This document shows, in pieces, positions 30,157 through 30,813 of a DNA stretch of 30,813 nt. The translations under genes and the position numbers were made by a program. The notes beneath the pieces were generated by a model. That model saw only the letters and a list, made by a program, of their open reading frames with translations. It did not search any database and was not told the origin of the DNA. Source of the stretch: a virus. The stretch spans positions 1 to 30,813 of the IMG/VR virus record IMGVR_UViG_3300003873_000040. One strand, given 5' to 3'. The first letter of the stretch is position 1. Each line of letters starts with the position of its first letter.

Positions 30157-30813
30157 AAAAGCAATCAATTACTATTATTCATTTTTTGAAGTATCAAAAG
30201 AATTAAATCAAAAACAATTTTATGATTTTAATATGGCTATTTATAAAGTTATGTTTTTTGAAGAACATATAGAAAGTATAACTTTTGAAGATAAAATGTT
30301 ATCTATTTTGTGGAAGTCCGTAAAACATAGCATACAAGCAAGTGTTAAAGGGTTTTGTGATAAAAAATTAATCCCTTATGATGATGTTTTTACACCCCTT
30401 AGCAAGGGTGTAGATAAGCCCCTTACTAACAAACAAGAAGGACAAGTACAAGAGAAAGGACAAGTACAAGAGAAAGAAGAAGCCCCTTTTTCTTTTTCTC
30501 TTAAATCACAAAGTCAAATAACATCACTATCAAAAGAATATATTACTAACTTAGAAAATTATATAAATTCTTTAGGATATGGGAATATGACTTTTCAAGA
30601 TTTTAAAGACGGGTGCGAAATAAAGGGATATAAATATAAAAACTTTAAATTGGCATATAACAAGTGGAATAAAAATAATACAGCTACTACAAAACCTACA
30701 AGCTTCAAAGAACAAGACCGACAACGTACTAACGAAATAGCGGACGCGGTATTAAATAAAGGCTTCGACCCTTTCGACCCCGCAAACTATCAACAACAAC
30801 CCGACATAATAGA
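30143..30813 (+). CDS. Replication-initiator-like protein (DUF6291-like N-terminus), 5' part
   Basis: The ATG lies inside the end of the GIY-YIG gene, and the frame runs off the right edge to continue at base 2 of the window. Joined, it gives 233 residues. Residues 1-75 resemble DUF6291 (YYSFFEVSKELNQKQFYDF, then ILWKSVKHSIQASVKGF). A linker with two GQVQEK repeats follows, then a domain with FKDGCEIKGYKYKNFKLAYN, as in phage initiator or helicase-loader proteins. Such proteins open the phage origin, which often lies inside their own gene. Composition shifts to CG-rich near the 3' end. Confidence 0.82.
   Translation, partial: MKIDKKAINYYYSFFEVSKELNQKQFYDFNMAIYKVMFFEEHIESITFEDKMLSILWKSVKHSIQASVKGFCDKKLIPYDDVFTPLSKGVDKPLTNKQEGQVQEKGQVQEKEEAPFSFSLKSQSQITSLSKEYITNLENYINSLGYGNMTFQDFKDGCEIKGYKYKNFKLAYNKWNKNNTATTKPTSFKEQDRQRTNEIADAVLNKGFDPFDPANYQQQPDII
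30392..30475 (+). repeat. Hairpin and tandem 18-bp repeats inside the initiator gene (possible origin)
   Basis: ACACCC and GGGTGT form a hairpin (30392-30411). Then GGACAAGTACAAGAGAAA occurs twice in tandem (30440-30457 and 30458-30475), followed by a CT-rich stretch. Repeats in the linker of an initiator gene followed by a low-melting stretch match the layout of the lambda origin in gene O. Simple protein-repeat expansion is the alternative. Confidence 0.45.
30718..30813. repeat. Right copy of 96-bp terminal direct repeat (circular overlap)
   Basis: These bases are identical to 1-96. See the left copy: the initiator gene frame is open through both copies, so circular closure is the best reading. 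Confidence 0.93.

Noticed and set aside
1-30813. tRNA genes, CRISPR arrays, integrase, att sites, IS elements, retroelement
   Set aside because: I looked for cloverleaf-like segments, regularly spaced repeats, recombinase or transposase motifs and reverse transcriptase motifs and saw none.

Overview
The window looks like one complete small tailed-phage genome. The first 96 bases recur exactly as the last 96 bases, and one reading frame (a replication-initiator-like gene) runs through the join, so the molecule closes into a circle of 30,717 bp. The capsid, terminase and contractile-tail genes make it a small myovirus-type phage. Its tail block follows the order of the Bacillus defective phage PBSX (xkdI to xkdV). 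I see no integrase, attachment site, CI-like repressor, tRNA or CRISPR, so nothing shows a temperate lifestyle directly. The host is probably an AT-rich Gram-negative bacterium. A Campylobacterota host is a weak guess, from the style of the one signal peptide, the AT-rich promoters and the absence of GATC, GANTC and CATG, which are common restriction targets in that phylum.

Layout, reading the circle from 29.4 kb: (1) 29,288-29,553 is a non-coding stretch with a terminator-like hairpin, a promoter-like GTATATAC box and a strongly structured element that can fold as a pseudoknot. (2) 29,554 to 127 holds a GIY-YIG nuclease and a replication-initiator-like gene crossing the join. (3) 120-7,954 is the early/recombination region: many small unknown genes, a RecE-like exonuclease, a Bet/RecT annealing protein, a DUF1351-like protein, ssb and two small zinc-binding proteins. 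Near-identical promoter/operator elements punctuate it. (4) 7,954-16,468 is packaging and head: small and large terminase, portal, a Mu gpF/SPP1 gp7-type minor head protein fused to a zincin-like domain, scaffold, major capsid and connector proteins. It is interrupted by the only reverse-strand gene (13,114-13,557). (5) 16,481-27,164 is the tail: possible decoration protein, gp10-like completion protein, terminator, sheath, tube, a chaperone pair made by -1 frameshifting, tape measure, hub, baseplate wedge, fibre and fibre-assembly proteins. (6) 27,197-29,287 holds a small ribbon-helix-helix-like protein, a VRR-NUC nuclease, a DUF1353 protein, a holin and an M15 peptidase endolysin.

How it works together: the early genes supply an initiator, SSB and a RecE/Bet-type recombination pair for replication and recombination-dependent processing. 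TerS/TerL package DNA through the portal. The PBSX-like block builds a contractile tail whose length is set by a short 515-residue tape measure. The holin and endolysin release the particles. The observations most worth following up are the near-complete absence of GATC, GANTC and CATG, the pseudoknot-capable element at 29.4-29.5 kb, the repeated early promoter elements, the zincin fused to the minor head protein, and the reverse-strand membrane coiled-coil gene. No gap longer than about 300 bases lacks a gene.
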